NCBI GenBank assembly: GCA_011037195.1
Contig: JAAEAF010006643.1
Span: forward strand, 31,319-95,318
DNA length: 64,000 bases
Direction of reading: 5' to 3'
Source: Triatoma infestans
Lineage: Eukaryota > Arthropoda > Insecta > Hemiptera > Reduviidae
Both the position numbers and the translations under genes were made by a program. Within the stretch, counting starts at the first letter, position 1, and every line of letters begins with the position of its first letter. The notes beneath the pieces were generated by a model. That model ran no database searches. It was not told the DNA's origin and saw nothing but the letters and a program-made list of their open reading frames with translations. Below are positions 19,401-34,400 of this stretch, piece after piece.

Positions 19401-22400
19401 TTGATCGGTTTCAGTTTTTTGTGTAATAAATGCATTATTTTCTATTTTAGCCTTATTAGCTGTTTCTGTTGATGCACTAGCAACGTCTGCGATATATGTT
19501 TTGGGTGCAGTTGAGATCGTTGTATCTTTTACTTCATTACTGGTTACTTTCTGTTCATCAAAACGTACCATTTTATTTGGTGACTGTATTGGCGGTATGG
19601 AATCCTGTATCTGTTTATATTTCATTACTGGCCTAGTGCTCTGTTCAAAAGAGCTTATCAAACTTTTCACCGGAATCTTTTCATAAGGTTTATCTTGTCC
19701 GTTATTGTTGTTCAAAGATAAATGTATATCTACAGCTTCACCAAACAATGGCTTAGCTCCAGGCACCATACTGCCTGGCTTCTTATGTCGTCTTTCTTCT
19801 TGTTTTACTTCCATCTTCTGTTCACCAACTTTCTCTTGTTTCAGTGCACTAAAATCAGCTGATGGATCGAAAATAGGGAATGCTCCAGCAACCATAGCTG
19901 CTGGTTTCTTGATTTCATGTTTGCTTACTTTTTCATACTCCAAACTCAATTCATTGAATTCTCTTTCACATAAATCTTGTACCTCTTCATCTACAGACAG
20001 TGTATCTTTTTCTGTTATAAGTTTTTTTACAACTGCACTTTGATTGAACTCTTCCATTTCTCTTTCTATATAAGACTTTTCTGTTTTCTCAGATGTACTC
20101 ATTATTTGTTCCACAACACTTTTGGTTTCCACATTTTTCTGCTCCAGTGTGGATTCATTTGTTGTCCATTTTTCTTCTGAAGTTACATTATTCTGTATAG
20201 TTTTTTCTACAGTTTCAGATTTTTCCTCAGTCTCTTTAAGATTTTTCGTGTTTCCCGTTAAACATTCTGATGCTACAAGCAGTTCTTGTCCAGTTTTTTC
20301 TAAACTTTTTGTTTCAATTGTTTCATTTTCACTTGAAGTTTCAGTTTTATTTATTACTTCTTGATTATTTTCTTCAATCTTTGAAGCAGAATCCAAATTA
20401 ACACTGATATTTTCCACGTGTTCTTCTTCGATATGTACAGTATTATTCTTCTGAACATCACGTTCACTTTTATCAGTTTTTTCTGTTTCCACACTTTTCC
20501 CTGTAGCCTGTACTGAAGTAGTAGGGGGAGCATCGTATATTAGAAATTGGTCCGGCCTACGTACTTTTTTATCTTGCAAAATCGATTGGTCGAACACTTC
20601 ATAACCAGCCAATTGTACAGCTATGGCTGGAGTCTGTTCAACAATGACAGGCTCTGTACTGATTGTATTTGTGTCTGGATGATAAGCCAAGCTCACCGGT
20701 GATTTTGGTGAACCAGCAAAGATTTTCTCCAACTTCACAGAACCTAATCACACACACATACAGCAAGTGCTAAATTAAACTAAATTTAATTAATCTATTT
20801 TCAATAATGCAATAAGTTTGAAAAACTTTTGAAGAAGAAATCAAAGGATTCTTTGCGTTCCTAAAACATGTTCATCTCCCTCAGAACATTTGGTATTTCT
20901 GCAACATTATTTTCCCAATTCTTCGGCTAGAAGTAAGCATGCGCGAAAGGAGCTGATACTAACTGCAGCCGAGGCTACAGAAGCATTTTGATTATATAAC
21001 AATAGGAATTAGCTTAATGTTTATAGTTTTATAGTAATCATTGTAAATTATATTTCAGATTATAAATACATAGAATAAGCCCAATTCAGACATAACTCTT
21101 TTACAGAGTTTAGTGTCATGCTGTACGCAAAATGGTACAGATAAACAGAGGTGTTCAAATAACCTAAGACAATTATTGAAAGTGGCGCTGTACGAAGAAT
21201 TAAACTGCGCGAAAAAGCACTGCTACAACATTACCTAAAAAATTATAATCTTTGAACCTTTGTTAGAAGGAACAATTAATTTCATTAATGCGAACTTGTG
21301 TAACGTGAGTGCGTTATAATTTTGACCATTTTTTCCCATAATATTTCCAGTTTACATTTTGTATGATAATGATGGAAGCGTATGGATAATGCTCAGCCTC
21401 CATCTAATTAAATCAACTTCTAATCAACCAATTTAATAACATTCTACCAAAATAAAATGCTAAAATAACGGATTAAAACTAACAACGGAAAATGCTAAAG
21501 GCCACAAAAGTTTGCATTAACAGATTGCATAAGTGGTCCAAAGCGGGCCTGACAACGGGCTAATTTCTTGAATTCTATCCTCGCTGATCCCCAAAAAATC
21601 CGGTTATATCAAAGTAATTATACTGTATAAGCATCATATATTTAGGTTATTTGATGTCATTCTGCAAATTAGTAACTACATTATTTTAAAGCTGACATGC
21701 AATTAGGCTGGAGTAATAGGTAATTACTTTTTTTTTATAGAAAATTAAATAAATTGTTCAGACCGATTGCCATTTAATACGAAATTAATGTTACTGAAAG
21801 ATAATGTAATTATCGTTTCTATTTACATATGTTCAATAAAAAGTTTTTAACAAATTGTTTACTAACCTTCAAACTTGGACAAATTTACAATGTTTTGGAT
21901 AATATAATATCTTCGACGGAATGAAATATAGTTATATTTCGAACAATCAGTGTTGTTTTAAAATAAAACTTCTTCCCGCTAATAAAATAGTATAAAATAT
22001 AAATAGTATAAAATATAAACATAACCAACTATTGAGAGCTAAATATGTAATACTTACTGAAAGTTTTACATGTTGGCTGTGGATTCCAAGCTCTTGGTGG
22101 TTTTGGTTTATATAATTCTTCTTTGACTGGTACATGAGGAGTTGGAAGCGGTGGTGTAGGTGTGGCTAACTTCCTCAACGTGTTCGGTGTAGGCGCCATT
22201 ACTACACCTCTCGGACTATTTATCTCTTGAAAAGCTGATTCTACGCTACCTTCTAAGGCCGCTTCCCATGGTGATTTAATCATTTTTAGACGAGGTAATG
22301 TAAAACGTTCCTATAATGAATTTAAACAAAAAAATGAAAGTACATTCTAGGGATTCCTGTCACATATATCAGATTTAGAATAATGTATTTATTCAATATT

Positions 22401-25400
22401 TCCAAATAATATATACACAGCTCTCAATATATATATATATATATATAATCTTTTATGTTTCCGCGGCCGTTTTCATGAAAAACACTTCAGTTTCCGGGTT
22501 GAGACCGTGTCACTAGAAACTCGGGTTTTCTAAACAACAAAAAAATCAGTATTTCCAAGTCCTCGCTTTCTGCGAGTTTTATTTGTTGAGTTATTCTACA
22601 GATTCCATAGAAAAAATATACACATTTTGAGAATAGAGTGAAGAGATCTTTCGGTATAAACATTACATTGTTTTAAACTTGTAGGGGGAAAATTAGACAG
22701 AACTGCAATACTTCTCTTTACATGGTTACAGAAAATCTTTTATATAAAAAAAATAGTTTACCTGAATCTGATTCATTTTCTGCACATTCTCTACCCTATG
22801 AGTTGAATCCTTAAGGTAGGACGGTGGTGGTAATTTACTCAGTGGTGTTGAACCACCACTAAGTGCTGATGATTCGACTGTCTTCACATTGTTTTCATCG
22901 ATTATCCATTTCTCAGATTTCTTACGTCGCTTAGCGAATAATTCCGCACCTGTAACGTGAAAAGAAGAAAAAGGAAGTTATGACTTTATCTTATAAAACT
23001 TGATAGTTTGTTCATCCTACTATTTAAATGAGTGCAATGTACCAAGGAAATAATTGGAATGACTGAAGTGCGCTAGTTGTTGATCATGCATTCTGTCTAA
23101 AACATCAACATCAACATATCAATCCAACATCGGTAAGCCAAGTGCACAATAAGAAAAAATGAGTATGATGGACAAATACAAATATAAAATAGTTTGATTG
23201 TTGATATTGATAATATCCTAACTTTACCCTTCCCTACCTACCCGACCTCGATAGCATACCTGTCCCCTCTTAAAAAAAAAGAGGGGGAAGGAAAGGGGAA
23301 AGCCAGGCAATAAGAGGATGTAACAGAGATAGATTGATAAGAGATAGTTAATCAAAGTTATAAAAGTGTAGAAGTAGCATAATATATATAGAAGTTTACT
23401 AACTTAAAAGCTTATAATTTTTAATAAGTGAGTGAAGAGAGATTGCAGAAACATTAAAAAAAAAATCCGTTTTTGAAATATTTTGTTCATACACATATAA
23501 ACCATTAGCTAAAAACATTTTTTCGAACTCAAGGGACCTCAAAACATGAATTTCCGGTAAAAAACTTCAATTTCTTTTTTTTTTGTCAAGAACGGAATAC
23601 TTCATCTTAATAAGTGTAAGAGAAAGTAAAAGGTTGGGTTTCTACTCAAGCTGAAGCTGACCTCATTAGTAGGTGGAAAATATTCCAGTCCAGTTAAGGA
23701 ATAAATAAAATTTGTAATAATCTACTGTTACTGTCACTAATCTACCCTTGGTTATATTTTTTTTTTTTTTTAAAAAAAAAGGTTACCCTTTCCACGGGGA
23801 GCGTTAAGATCCCTCACAAGATCCAAACAAACTTCTGGGCTCATTGGCTCGAACGCTAATCCTTGTTTCTTAAGTGTTGTTATATCCTGAACTTGCCCTC
23901 TTGGGTTCATCACTAACTTGAGTGGTGGTTTACTTTCCTAAAATAAAAATAAAAAATTATAATAAAAAATACAATAAAGTTATGAAAGAGGCATTTCTCT
24001 CTGATACTGACAAATTTTTGTAAGCATTTTATAATTTTTTTTTTTTTTGACAAGAATTTTGGATAAGTTACTTACTTTTTTATTTTGCGGAGCTGGTGCA
24101 AAATTTTCGGTTTCTGAATTTTGTTCGGGTAGTTTTCCCTCTCCTATAAAAACAACAATAGATTGAATTATTGTGAAAAATCAAACGAGAAAAAGAAAAA
24201 ATATCAGAAACAAATATGCATTTCAGAAAAGAAACCGAAAGTCTATATGTTATTAATAATTAAAATAGTCAATATGCTAAAGTCACAATAGTATTTTTAG
24301 TCTAGTTTATACGGGTGGATCAATCAGAACCAATAAGTAATGCTAACATGAACTGCAAAGTTAGGGATTCTAAATTAAAGTTCTTTTTTCGTATATAATT
24401 GAAGAAACGTTCCAAGGAAATGAAATAGATCCTCAATTTCTTTCAAATTGCGTATGGAACACAAATAGAATTTTCCTTGAATATAAGGTTCATAATTCAA
24501 TTTCAACTCTTAATTTAAAAAGATCTATTTATAAATACCTTCGTGTACCCACTTTACTGATCTCTTTTTACGATTAACATACATAGACTGCCCCTTGCTT
24601 TCTTTATTGCTGATATCACTTAATGAATGTGATATCCGGCGAGCAAGTTCGACTTGTTCCTCCATTGTTGGGTGATAGGGTGCATAAAAACTGGATGAAG
24701 CATACACTTTTCCTAAAAAATCATTGAAAAAAACAAAACATAAATTTAATAAAATATCAATAAGTTATAAGTAATATAAATAAATAAATAAGTAAATTTA
24801 TTTATTTATAAATAATATAAATAAATAAATATTAAATATCAATAAATATATAAGTATTCCAATCATAAACGGAAACTTACTATTTCTTGACGGTGTGATT
24901 TCTCCAGAATCTGAAGCCGGCGTGAACAATTTTTCAAGATCAATTGGTTTACTTTGGAGACCATCTTCAAAATTGACCTTATGTCCACTTGCTTCCTATT
25001 AAAATAAACAAAAACAAATGAAATCATTAACGTTCATTTGTACAGAAATGAAGTTTACCACAATAAAGAGAATGATCTTTTGGATAAATGTTTATGTGGT
25101 ATTCTGTTGTCAACATTCAGTTTGTGACCTAGTCTTTTGTGAACAAGTTCGTTTATTAATATTAATATTAAATTTATAAAAAAACTTTTACAGGAAACTC
25201 TATCTAAGCAATAAATTGTAGAATACAGCTACATATGAAATATGGAATGTGATATTTTTCTTATAACTTTCCTTAATACTGACCAAGAGGGAGTTGTCTG
25301 ATTGGTAGCAAACATCTAAAGCTCTCTTTTACTCTCTTTCTAGATATACATCTCGAGTTTTAAGAAAAATCGTTGGTATCGTTTTCCAGAAAATCACGAA

Positions 25401-28400
25401 AAACTATTTCATAAATCTCACTAACCAACATCTGATTCAGTCATCATCTGATGCTCAGCCTCAGATTATCGAGGATACATGAAACGTGAAAAAACTTACT
25501 TGAATTTCACATACCAGTCCAGGTAGCTTTTTACTTTCTAATACTAAACCACTAGAATCTACAAAGTCAATTCAAGGACTGATGTGAACTGCTTGGGCAA
25601 CTTCCGAAAATTCGGGTTCAAAACATGTTTTATTTTTCTAGTCTTGGTATCCGGACATTCATGATATAGTACGAGAGAGTAGATCGCCTTGCTCGGGAGG
25701 AACCGTAATTATTCTTGAACTCACATTGTAAAATATAACCATCAAAGCAATTTTTTTTTTTTTGTTACATAATTAATTCTGCTCTGAATTGCATAGTTAG
25801 TAGAACCGTACAGTATTCTGAAATATATCTTCAGTAAGAAAACTAAGTCATGGCTCACACATAAACGCACCCTTTTTCGTGTTCAGGAAATGCGAAAACA
25901 TGTATTTCCAATGCGAACTCATTTTCAAAAAGTTGCACTTCCCTTCCCTTTACAGTATTAGATTAGATTAGATTAAAGTTGGCCACCGATCAAAGCCTCT
26001 GCCACCGCGAAGCCTATGGGTCTACTGTGGCAGGCACAGAGTATCTCCTTCACTCCTGACTGAATACTTACAAAGAAGATACTCCTGGGTGAAGCTTGAA
26101 GATGTCCGTTTTTCCTCCCGAAGAGGCGATTTTTCAACCACAAAAGCTCTGAGTAGTACACAAAAGTAGGAGTAGTACTATATCCACTTCTTTGACAAAA
26201 CTGCACAGGCCGGTATATGCACTGTCAAGCTCATGCTATGTATGTGCTTCTTAAGCCTACAATGGCCAGTGAGAAGACATACAGTAAACCGTTTAGCGTC
26301 ACAGACTAGTTGGAGTAGTTCTTTAGTAAGCTTGGGCGAATAACTATTATCCAACTTTATTCACCTGCAGTGGATTCATCCTATGATGGCTGCATCTTAC
26401 AATGCCACAAAAAGATTTGAGTAGAATTAGAGTTCTGCCTGAGCAAGGCGATCTATACCATCGTTGAGCTTATACCTTGGCCAACAGGACCAGGAAAAAA
26501 AAATGTTTCGGTTACTAATTTTTGGGAGCAGTCCACACCAATCCTTGAATTCACTTAGTAGAAACTAATGGTTTAATACAAGAAAGTAAAAAACTTCCTG
26601 GGCTAGTAGGTGAAATTCAGCTAATTTTTTCACTGTGTTCTCAATAATAGCAAGGCAGTTGAAAAAATAAATATTACTTCAACTTATAATATCAAATTCG
26701 AAAATGGAATAAAGACCTCAGATGATGGTCCTTAAATAAATAATCCATTCCCTTTCCGGATATTTAAAAAATTATGAAGATGAACTTTAAACAGTTATGT
26801 ACGAGTATAAATTTATTGCGTTAAACGATACAATGGCTTTAATTTTGAAATGGAAATATAGTTATTCAAGATTTTTAACACTGGGGCACTTTTATAATTT
26901 ACGATCTATCACAAACTGTCTTTTATGTCTCTTAGCTATCAGTTAATGGATATTCGCTTTTAGACATCTATCTGAGTTTCATTTGTATTGTAATTTATTA
27001 TGAACTTCTAATTCTCAAGAAGGATAATAAACCATTTTCTTTAATTTCTGTGGGTTTTTGATTTTAATATTTTTCTTTTAAATATATAGTTTACTTAAAA
27101 AATTAGTAATCCCAAATATTATTTGGCAAAATGTGAAACTTGCAGTAAATACAACTCTTTCAGTAATGTAAATAATTTAAATTATATATATATATAAATT
27201 ATAAAAACTATGTTAATGAAATACAGATGTTGGGAGGAAATTATATTTGGCAACACTTCAGATTTAGCAGCTTAATAAAGGTTTTATTTAGGGTTGCAAA
27301 GCAGCAATCAAGCTGGCCTTGGCAATATATTTTTATGTTCACCAAAATTATTCTTTCTTATTGTTATTTTGTAAACTATTAATTTCATTAAAATGTAAAA
27401 TTGTTTTATGAAAGGATTTAATTCTAGTAACTTAGGGAAGTGAAATAGTACTAATTTGTAATGGGTATATTGTACCCTGTAAAAACCCTGGAAAGTTAGG
27501 AAATCGAAGAAGCAGTGAACAAGCCCGCAAGGCAGTGAAAATGCTTCATCAGTGTTGTGGAATAGGCCTTTATCAGTAGATTATCATTAGGAGATATCCT
27601 GGCTTATGGGGCTGAAAAACTTTTTTCTTTTTTTCCTGTCTATGAATTCGGCTATTCAGCCATTCTAGTTGCGCAGCCCAGAACAAAGAGGCTGCGATGG
27701 CGATTGATGTTGTTCATTTAGTTGGATATCCAGGGGCACGCGAGAACTTCACCCACCCTATTATGTAAATGGTGCATTGTACATTACATACATCACAGTA
27801 TGAGCAAAAATTAAGTAGTAGGAGATCAGGTTAAGTTTAAAGCGTATACAGAAGAAGTATGCTTTTAAGAGAACAGGCTGGATTGAAAATTGAAAAAAGG
27901 AAATTAAGCATGGTATAGGGCACGTTAGAAGAAGGCCGGAAGAAAAGTGGCTAAAAATGGATCCCTACTCGAAAAATAGGAGGAGAGGTGGACCAGCAAG
28001 AATTTGGGGAAGAAAGTGAAAATGATGCTTCCAGCCAGCTAACAGCTCTAAATGTGAGCCGGAGGAAAGAAGCTTTCTTTCTAAAAATAACTAGTTCTAA
28101 AATTAGGTATATATATAAGGCCACTTGTTAGTAAATAGAAGAAAAAAAGCATTGAAAACAGAACACATTAAGGGAACACCTGTCAACAGCAGACTGACAG
28201 AGCATTAGCTGCTTTTAAAACGATTAATGGTAAAGAATTTATAAACGAAGACAAACTATCTTTTAACAGTTTTATATTAATCTTTATAGAAATATCTATA
28301 TATTTTTTTTCAACGATTAAAAAGTTGTTACTACCAGTTCATTCAGAAACCTAACAGCCAACAAAAACATTGCATTATTTATGAATTTTAAACAGCTTTC

Positions 28401-31400
28401 AAAATTTACACCTTTTTTATTATCATGTGAACTGTTTACTTAAACCGAATAGAAGAAATGCCAATAAAAATAGATTATTTCTGTACAACATAAAATGCTG
28501 ATTGGTTTATTTCTCCAAACAAAAGTTTACTTGAACAAGCTAAAAATTTAGTTGGCTGGGGCCAAAGAAGAAACTTTTATTTTTTTAAAAAGTTTATTCG
28601 ACGTTTCGGACACCTTTGGTGTCCTTCCTCAGGAACTGTTAAGGAAGAATGGAGAGTTAAATGTGTGAGGAAGTTATTTTTAGAAAGCTGTTACAGGTGT
28701 TCCCTTAATGTGTTCTGTTTTCAATGCTTTTTTCTTCTATTTACTAACAACTAGCCTTTTATATATAATTTTAGAACTAGTTATTTTTTTAATAACCTCC
28801 TCAAACATTTAACTCTCCATTCTTCCTTAACAGTTCTGAGAAGGACACCGAAGGTGTCCGAGACGTCGAATAAACTTTTTTAAAAAATAAAAAGTTTCTT
28901 CTTTGGCCCTAGCCAACTAATTTTTTAGCTTGTTTAAAAGTTTACTTGCTTTACATTTCATAGTAATTGAGTGCAATAAATAATTATATATTTATTATGA
29001 ATTTGGCGTAAAATTTCTCGCCATTTAATTCCTGAGGTTATTCCAGTCCAAAAATGAACAGGATTTCTAATACTCTTAAACACTCATTAGTATACATAAG
29101 GAGGCTTAGGGTTTATACTAATAGAGAGGCTCTGGGTTTAGCGTACCCAATATGCAAACTCCAGCTCTCTCTCTCACACACACAAACAAAGACGCGCGCG
29201 CACCAATGTAACGCGGCCAATTGTCACCTTGAATTGTCAAGGCCAATTTTCCCAACATTTCATTTAGGATGTGATGCGCCCTTTCTTTCGGTATGCCAGC
29301 AATCTTAGCTACCTCTGTCAATTTCAACTGCTAATTTTTTCGGACCAAAATTTCAAAGAGATAGATCTATATATACATAAGTAGTTACCTGGGATTTTAA
29401 TCGTCATAGCTTGCTTCTTTTTTATTAATTTTGACGATTTCAGATTTTCTTCCTTCTTCAAGTTTGGTTCATGAACTTTGTGTCTAAAGAGGTGACTTTC
29501 GCTTACAAAGTTTATAACAAAACTTTTGACAGAAATATTGCAAATGTATCTCTATTGATTAAACTTGAGATAGAGGAAAATCCGAAAACAGTGAAAATTA
29601 TTAAAAAGAAACAGGTTCTAACGGATAATGGCACACATTATCCAGTATTGCATAATAACCATATATTTTATTACAAGTAATTAATTTACTAAGTTTAAAG
29701 AAATCTGGTGTCGTTATCAAGAAAATTGTGGAAGAGTAAAAAATTCAGGTAAGGATTCAGTCAAGCGGTTTTCTTCTAAATTAAATATTTACTACAGATT
29801 TAATTCTCATTTACAGGTGACAAACCGTACGATAGCCTGAAGTAGCACTCTAGAGGAAAGCCCCTATGACAACATTCCTTCCCCAAATCCCTCCAAAAAC
29901 AATATTTCAGAAAAAGGTTCAAACAGAAGTGATAAATCTACATATATGTATTGACCAATAAATTCCTGCCCCCTGATTCCGTGGTGACACCCAAAAAGAT
30001 TATCTATGTGTCTATATGGAAAATATTATCTTCCTATATTTTTTTCGTGTTATAATTATACTTTCATATGTTATGTAAATATATGAAACACACACAGACC
30101 CATTTCTAAAACCACCATTTCAGACTCAGACAACCACAAAACATTATTTCTGGTGAATATCAATTTCGAAAACTAGATAGCTTCACATTACTTCCTTTTT
30201 TATAAGCAGTAAGAGAAATTGAAAGTAGATATCGTCTGACTTTTCAGAATCACAATCGAACTGAAGGGTTGAAACATTGGATTGCAGAGGCAAGACTAAG
30301 TTGACGAAATATTTCAGTACCTTTGTGGTCTGTAATATTAATAATTTCATTCTAATTCCATTCGTATAAATTGAATGATTATTATAGAAAATATTTTCAA
30401 GGAAACAACCTGTTTAATTCATACCTAAATCTTTTTAACAATGGATGAATATTATAAAAAAAAATTAATCCTAGATCATGGGTACACTGCTTAGAAAGTT
30501 CTTTATTATTTAGTTCGGAAAATAGTCTAATTAGACATTTCGTGAGCAATACTAAATATATTAATATAGTAATTAATGACAGCCAGTTGTTGCCAAGACC
30601 TTCTGAATCTTGGTTCTCTACTCTCTTCCTATGAAAAAAATATTATTTGAGAATCCAAATTTATACGATGTACTGAAGGACAACATAGGCGAAGCTAATT
30701 TTACTGCTAACATGAAATGTATTTTAAATAAATTAAAAAAATATATATATATAGCAAGAAAAGCTAAATAGATATTGCAATACAGTTCCGGGTGGAAGAT
30801 ATGTTAAATAAACTGGCACTAACAAATATACTAAATGGCTTTTTGCCAATTTTGTCGAAAGAAGAATTAAACAATGTTTAAAAAGAAAAAAAAATACATA
30901 TATATTTAAGTAATGTTGGCACTAGGCTTTAATTTACTGCCTCAAAATCTTTTTATATAGGGTTCCCTTGAAATTGTTTTTATCAATTTTAAATATTTCC
31001 CATTATTATGTGCTCTTTCTCTGTTGCATGCTATTATTTCTCTGAGATTTTTAAATTAGGTTTGAAATGTTTAATAATGTAGACGTATAAAAAAAAATAT
31101 CTGATGCTGAACAATCAGTCGACTTCCTCTTGCTTAACTGCATTAATACTATTATAATCATAAACTTGCTTTAATGCTGGAATATTTATTCAACTTTTAA
31201 TTTTTCTCTCAACCTAATAAATGGTGGTGGAAGAACATAATTAATGATGAATGTAAGTAAAGGTAGTATTTGATTATAGTAATACGGCGCCTAGATCGAA
31301 CTCTAATAATCAAATCTGCCAAAAATTTCATAGAATCTCTATAAAATCAAATTTTTTCAGAAAAATGTCTCGAAGCAAAGTGATTTTTATCTGTGCAATT

Positions 31401-34400
31401 AATTTAAAAAGAATTATTTGGAAGCATTTGGGATAAAATTGCGAAAAAGTGATCGATATCGTAAAATTTCATTTTCGTTCGAACGAAAATTTCTTCAAAC
31501 TTGGAATCCTAGCAATGCTTTTAACGTTCCTTAATATTATATTCATGGTAGGAACGAAATGTAGCACAGCTTATAAACGTTCCAGCCCCACCTAGAATTC
31601 TCCCAAAATGAAAATTTCCTTGGAAAAATGGGTTGCAGAATAATTGATCGGCCTCATGTCTACAGTGGAAGAAATTTAAAGAATATTCGTTGGATTAGTT
31701 GTTGAGAAAATCCGAAAAACTGAAGAAAAAAAAAATACAATCCCAGTTGATGGATTTTGACAGAAACTTTCGTACCAAATGCAAAGATGGTTTCAAAACT
31801 GAAAATAAAGTTTAAACTTCTTGAGATATTTTGTTCACATAGACAACGTTCACGCAGACCATTTGTTAATAATATTTTTTCGTAATTGGAGGATCTCAAA
31901 ACATGTATTTCCGGTGAAAAATCAATTTTGTAAATTTGATATGATAACAATACTTCCTCTTAGGCTGTAAGAGAAAGTAAAAATCACAATGAGGAGAAGT
32001 TTATGACAAAATAGTAAAGTTTCTAATGAAAATGAACCCGAATTTCTGTTGTACTATAATTTCTTGACTCTGAACGTTTCCTACTCATGAAAGATTTTTT
32101 ACAAGTTAGACATTGTTATTTAAAACGGTATAACACACTAAATTTTAAATTCTGAGATTATAAAAAATATATTAGTTTCTATTTGGCCATACAAATATCG
32201 AACGAAACATGAGACAAACGCATGTTGGATGTTCAGAAGGGATTTAAATAGACAGGTGATTGATGGGTAAGATGGTGGGGGAATATTTTTTGGATTATTT
32301 TTAACATAATCTAAAACAATCATTCACTCTTTTTTATATTTTCTTTACTTTTGCTATATATGATAACATCTTACCAAAGATCGACCCCATATTTTCTGCG
32401 ATAAATCGGTTAGAAATTTAGTTGTCTTAGGATTTTGTGTATCAGATGGTTTAAAACCTCGGCTGATCACCACTTCACTGGAACTTCTTTGTATAGACTG
32501 AGAATATTGCTGAGATCTAAAGCCGATATATGTGGAACTTTTACTCGGCACCAGAGCCGACATTTTTTTTGTTTTTCTTTATTTATTTTTTTAAAGGGAT
32601 ACGCCTACCCTTATTGTAATAATATCCAGGGAGAAGAAAAAAAAGTTAAGTTTAAACGGCAGAGCAAGTTCCAAATAAGCTTCGATAGTCACAACACTCT
32701 TGTGGTAATTCTATACACTAGAATTAAACCACATTTTTATTTTTTTCACATTGAAACTGAATAACAGAACACAACTATACGGTAAAACTATTTTTTTTTT
32801 TCAAATTATATAAATGCAGGTAACACTTATAAAATGGAGAGGGATAATGTTTTGTTACTACTAAGTAGTGAAGACTTTAAATACTGGTGTGTATAAAGAA
32901 ACAGATATGCGCGCGAAAGCTCTACTTCACAGACTGGCAACCAAAAATTGGCTATAGCCCAAAAAAACACAGTTGGCTATAAATAGCTAACAAACTGTAA
33001 ATAAGCTTTGCAAGCTTAGCCAATCTTTATTGTCTTGCCCAATTATCTGATTAGTGTATTAGAGCGGGTTATGATGATTCATTTTTGTATTTTTATTTAA
33101 AAGTTGTTTTGCCGGTGCCCCCCCTCCCTTTTTAATATTTTATTGGAATACTAGCTTTGTATGAAAAGGATATATTTAGTGAGAAAATTGGATCAAGCGT
33201 GTAGTGTAATTAGACAGAGCTGCTAAGTATTGATAAAAGTATAAAAATAAATTATAGTCTAAGCTTCGCGAATAAAACCACGATGAATATTATAAATTGT
33301 AAGATCACATGAAAAAATTCATTATCTAGAATAACAGAGAGGCTCTTTAAGTCCAATGATGAGATTTCGTAGATGAAGTTAAATAGCTTGTACTTTTACT
33401 TTATATAAGGTCAAAAGTCTAGGGGAATTGAACCCAATTAGCGTACTTTAATAACAAGAGGGACGGATAGTAGCATAGGGAGAATTTATCACTAGCTTCA
33501 TTCAAGTCGTCAATTTTGAAAATCTTAAAAATGAAATTTTTATTCAATATTTAATTTCTTTTACTCCCACCAGGTGATGGAACTATAGTTGTACTGCTTG
33601 TACTACACTAAAACCAAGTGTTACTGAAAAAAAATAAATAAATAATCCATTCTGAAAAACCCATTTCCGGTTAACCGATTTTCTGAGTGCCTAGTTTGTT
33701 TTTAAATATACTTGAATGTCTAAAGAGATTATACAGAAGAAATAGGAACTGCACTTACTATAAAATAACACTGTATAAGAGGAAATCCAGGTCACCGTTA
33801 CCCTGTGGAAACGCTTTCAATTTCTGCGACTTATTTATTTATTTATTTCTTTATTTTTTGAGATATTTTGTTCCCTCCCCTCACTCTTGCACCCAAAAAA
33901 ACACACACACACACAAAACAGATAAATCTCTAAAATATACTTTTTACATGTTTAGAAGCCTAAAAAAAATACTAAATTATATATATATTTATATTAGTAA
34001 ATACTAAATTTCGTAAAATTTGCATAGCAGTTAAATGAAGTAAAAAAATAAATAAATTATACAAATAAAATACCTCTGCAGAATCACTTTCTGTTTCTTT
34101 ATCACCACCACCAGATAATGTTTGCTCTAATTCACTAGCTATCTGTAACAGTTTATGTTAAAATATCACTAAGTATATTGAAAATTTTTAATATTCTGCT
34201 TCTTAAATTGGCTAAAAAACTAATGTTTCTATAGCTCTAAGAAGTTTTTATTTTCAACTTTAGTCAAATGTAAGTAAGCAAATTAGTGGTAAGAATTTTT
34301 TTTGTTTTTGTTGTCACGTTAATATGGTCAATATTAGTTTGATAAAGTATGTTACTTACAACAATTTTATGAAGATGAGATCACATAAACATATTTACAT

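Larger units (their letters stand above)
28088..28932. repeat. Nested inverted-repeat block with two hammerhead-like motifs
   Basis: Two sets of inverted arms: 28088-28185 with 28692-28788 (landmark 'cattgaaaacagaacacattaagg' and its complement), and 28539-28680 with 28788-28932 (landmark 'ggccaaagaagaaac' and its complement). The inner arms each carry a hammerhead-like motif, one per strand (see separate entries). The structure looks like two head-to-head copies of one element, partly rearranged. Confidence 0.8.

Noticed and set aside
19501..20364. Several plus-strand open frames
   Set aside because: They are antisense shadows of the large coding exon of the synaptopodin-type gene.
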